Origin: an uncultured Chlorobiaceae bacterium
GTDB lineage: Bacteria > Bacteroidota > Chlorobiia > Chlorobiales > Chlorobiaceae
DNA: 7,492 nt
Direction of reading: 5' to 3'
Assembly: GCA_903874585.1 (NCBI GenBank)
Contig: CAIQSY010000042.1
Span: 1-7,492, forward strand
The notes under the pieces were generated by a model, which saw only the letters and a program-made list of their open reading frames with translations, was not told the origin of the DNA and ran no database searches. Positions 6,120-7,492 of the stretch are shown in pieces. Position 1 is the first letter of the stretch. Every line of letters starts with the position of its first letter. The position numbers and the translations under genes are program-made.

Positions 6120-6139
6120 GTTGTGCTTGTTCGATTCAA

Positions 6140-7492
6140 TCAGTTAAGGTTGTTCCAGCCACGTCGGTTAAGGTCTGCAAAAATCAGCGCTCCGGCAATA
6201 ACGCCCACCGCGAGAAAAATCACGCCTTGTGTCATCTCTCCAAAAATCACTCTTCCCGTACCAAACAGAATGGAGTAGATCATAATAACGCCCAGCGCCC
6301 AGTCGATAAAAAGCATGGTAAAACCGGTATCGGAGACCACATCCGGCAGATTCTTTGATATTTTTTTCCACAGAATGCCGCCGACTCGTGTGGTGCGATA
6401 AAAATGCTCCAGATGTTCACGATCCGTTGCTGGCGTGAGATAGGTGACAATGAGTGTTGCTGCAATGGTAAAGGCAACAATGATAAAGATCGAGAATGGA
6501 AAGGTGATGTCGGTAAAGAGTTGCAGAGAGGAAAATGCAATAAATGGCGCCACCATGGAGGTTATTTCCGACCATGCGTTCAGTCGCCACCAGAACCAGC
6601 GGAGAATAAGCACAAAGCCGGTGCCTGCACCACATTGAATGATAAATTCCCATGCGCCGGTGATGGTGTCGAGCACAAAAAAGGTGATGTAGAGGGCAAA
6701 TGCTGCCGTTAAAAACGTCGTAATTTTTGAGATAGTGACGTAGTGCTTTTCATCGCCATCTGTTTTCAGGAATCGTCTGTAAAGGTCGTTGATGAGGTAG
6801 CTTGTTCCCCAGTTGAGATGCGTCGAAAGTGTGGACATATAGGCAGCAAGAAATGCTGCGATCAGCAGCCCTTTCAGTCCTGGAGGAAGCACGGCTTGCA
6901 TCACATACACAAAACCATCCTCTTTTTGATTCATCGGCAAATTGGGGAACATGACGAGACTTGCAAGACCGACAATAATCCATGGCCAAGGCCTCAGGCA
7001 GTAATGTGCAACGGTAAACCAGAGCGTTGCAAGCAGCGAGTGCTTCTCATTTTTAGCGCTCATCATCCGCTGTGCAATGTAGCCGCCGCCGCCCGGTTCT
7101 GCACCAGGATACCACGATGACCACCACTGCACAAACGCCATGGCAGCAAAGGAGATGAAGGGGAGTGCAACAGCTCCGGTGAGGCTGTTGTTTGTCGATG
7201 AACCAAAGGTGGGAAAGAAATCAAACATCCATGCGGGCAGTGCTTTTGTGAGTCCGCCAGCGGAGACAACGGCGGGCGATTGCACGGCAAGCACTGCAAG
7301 AATAATGCAGCCAACCATGGCAATCACAAACTGTACCGCGTCAGTAATCGAGACGCCCCAGAGCCCTGAAAGTCCAGAATAGAATGTAGTTAGCAGCACA
7401 AGGGCAATAATTGCTATTTCGGGATTCAGCTCAGGAACCATGATCCGAATAATCTTGAACATGGCGAGGTTGACCCACCCGATAATCACAGC
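6140..7492 (-). CDS. Sodium:solute symporter (SSS family), N-terminus cut off by window edge
   Basis: This is an inner-membrane transporter of the sodium:solute symporter family (LeuT fold), which uses the Na+ gradient to import a small solute. The visible 450 residues form a series of hydrophobic helices with short loops, open to the window edge; family members here are usually 500-620 aa, so the first helices are missing. Numbering from the first visible residue, FYSGLSGLWGVSITDAVQF (about 37-55) is the family's TM5 signature. GGGGYIAQRMMSAKN (134-148) fits the conserved loop region, and LLIAAFLAAYMSTLSTHLNW (209-228) is the TM8 region whose Ser/Thr pair contributes to Na+ binding. The C-terminus (RRGWNNLN) is cytoplasmic-looking. 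The substrate cannot be read from the sequence; sugars, proline, pantothenate and carboxylates all occur in this family. The stop TGA is 20 nt before maf. Confidence 0.93.
   Translation of the reverse strand, partial: AVIIGWVNLAMFKIIRIMVPELNPEIAIIALVLLTTFYSGLSGLWGVSITDAVQFVIAMVGCIILAVLAVQSPAVVSAGGLTKALPAWMFDFFPTFGSSTNNSLTGAVALPFISFAAMAFVQWWSSWYPGAEPGGGGYIAQRMMSAKNEKHSLLATLWFTVAHYCLRPWPWIIVGLASLVMFPNLPMNQKEDGFVYVMQAVLPPGLKGLLIAAFLAAYMSTLSTHLNWGTSYLINDLYRRFLKTDGDEKHYVTISKITTFLTAAFALYITFFVLDTITGAWEFIIQCGAGTGFVLILRWFWWRLNAWSEITSMVAPFIAFSSLQLFTDITFPFSIFIIVAFTIAATLIVTYLTPATDREHLEHFYRTTRVGGILWKKISKNLPDVVSDTGFTMLFIDWALGVIMIYSILFGTGRVIFGEMTQGVIFLAVGVIAGALIFADLNRRGWNNLN

Noticed and set aside
6404..7382. 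Several overlapping ORFs on both strands inside the symporter gene
   Set aside because: They are shadows of the symporter frame, which alone shows membrane helices and SSS motifs.

Overview
The window looks like chromosomal DNA of a Gram-negative bacterium with an outer membrane (TonB-dependent receptor). The PurF and Maf sequences, the mixed GC content and the pairing of BluB with a cobalamin-controlled receptor would fit the Chlorobi (green sulfur bacteria) or a near relative. That placement is inference from general familiarity, not from a search. Every convincing gene lies on the minus strand, so the biological reading order runs from position 7492 down to 1.

Housekeeping half (7492 to 3920): a sodium:solute symporter whose N-terminus is cut off by the window edge; after 20 nt, a Maf/YhdE-type nucleotide pyrophosphatase; then purF, the first committed enzyme of purine synthesis, in its iron-sulfur form with the catalytic cysteine directly after the initiator methionine.

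Disturbed junction (3923 to 2972): directly behind the purF stop codon sits a 689-bp remnant of an IS5-family insertion sequence. It has 18-bp terminal inverted repeats (17/18 match) and a TTAA on both sides. Its transposase gene is dead: it is frameshifted, lacks a block in the middle and lacks its C-terminus with the catalytic Glu. Removing the element and one TTAA rebuilds GAT-TAATGG, so that the purF stop would overlap the ATG of a 68-codon ORF with a Shine-Dalgarno-like AGAGGA just upstream. The element therefore appears to have separated purF from a small, translationally coupled, unrecognised gene.

Cobalamin half (2930 to 1): a full cobalamin (B12) riboswitch, then a leader of about 155 nt containing a hairpin that covers the receptor's ribosome-binding region, then a TonB-dependent outer-membrane receptor (BtuB-like), then bluB (5,6-dimethylbenzimidazole synthase, cut by the window edge). 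The logic is B12 uptake plus synthesis of the B12 lower ligand, with at least the receptor repressed by cobalamin. A hairpin between receptor and bluB may attenuate read-through. I saw no tRNA, rRNA or CRISPR array. I did not find a clearly new multi-gene system; the least explained item is the small Cys-containing ORF uncoupled from purF.
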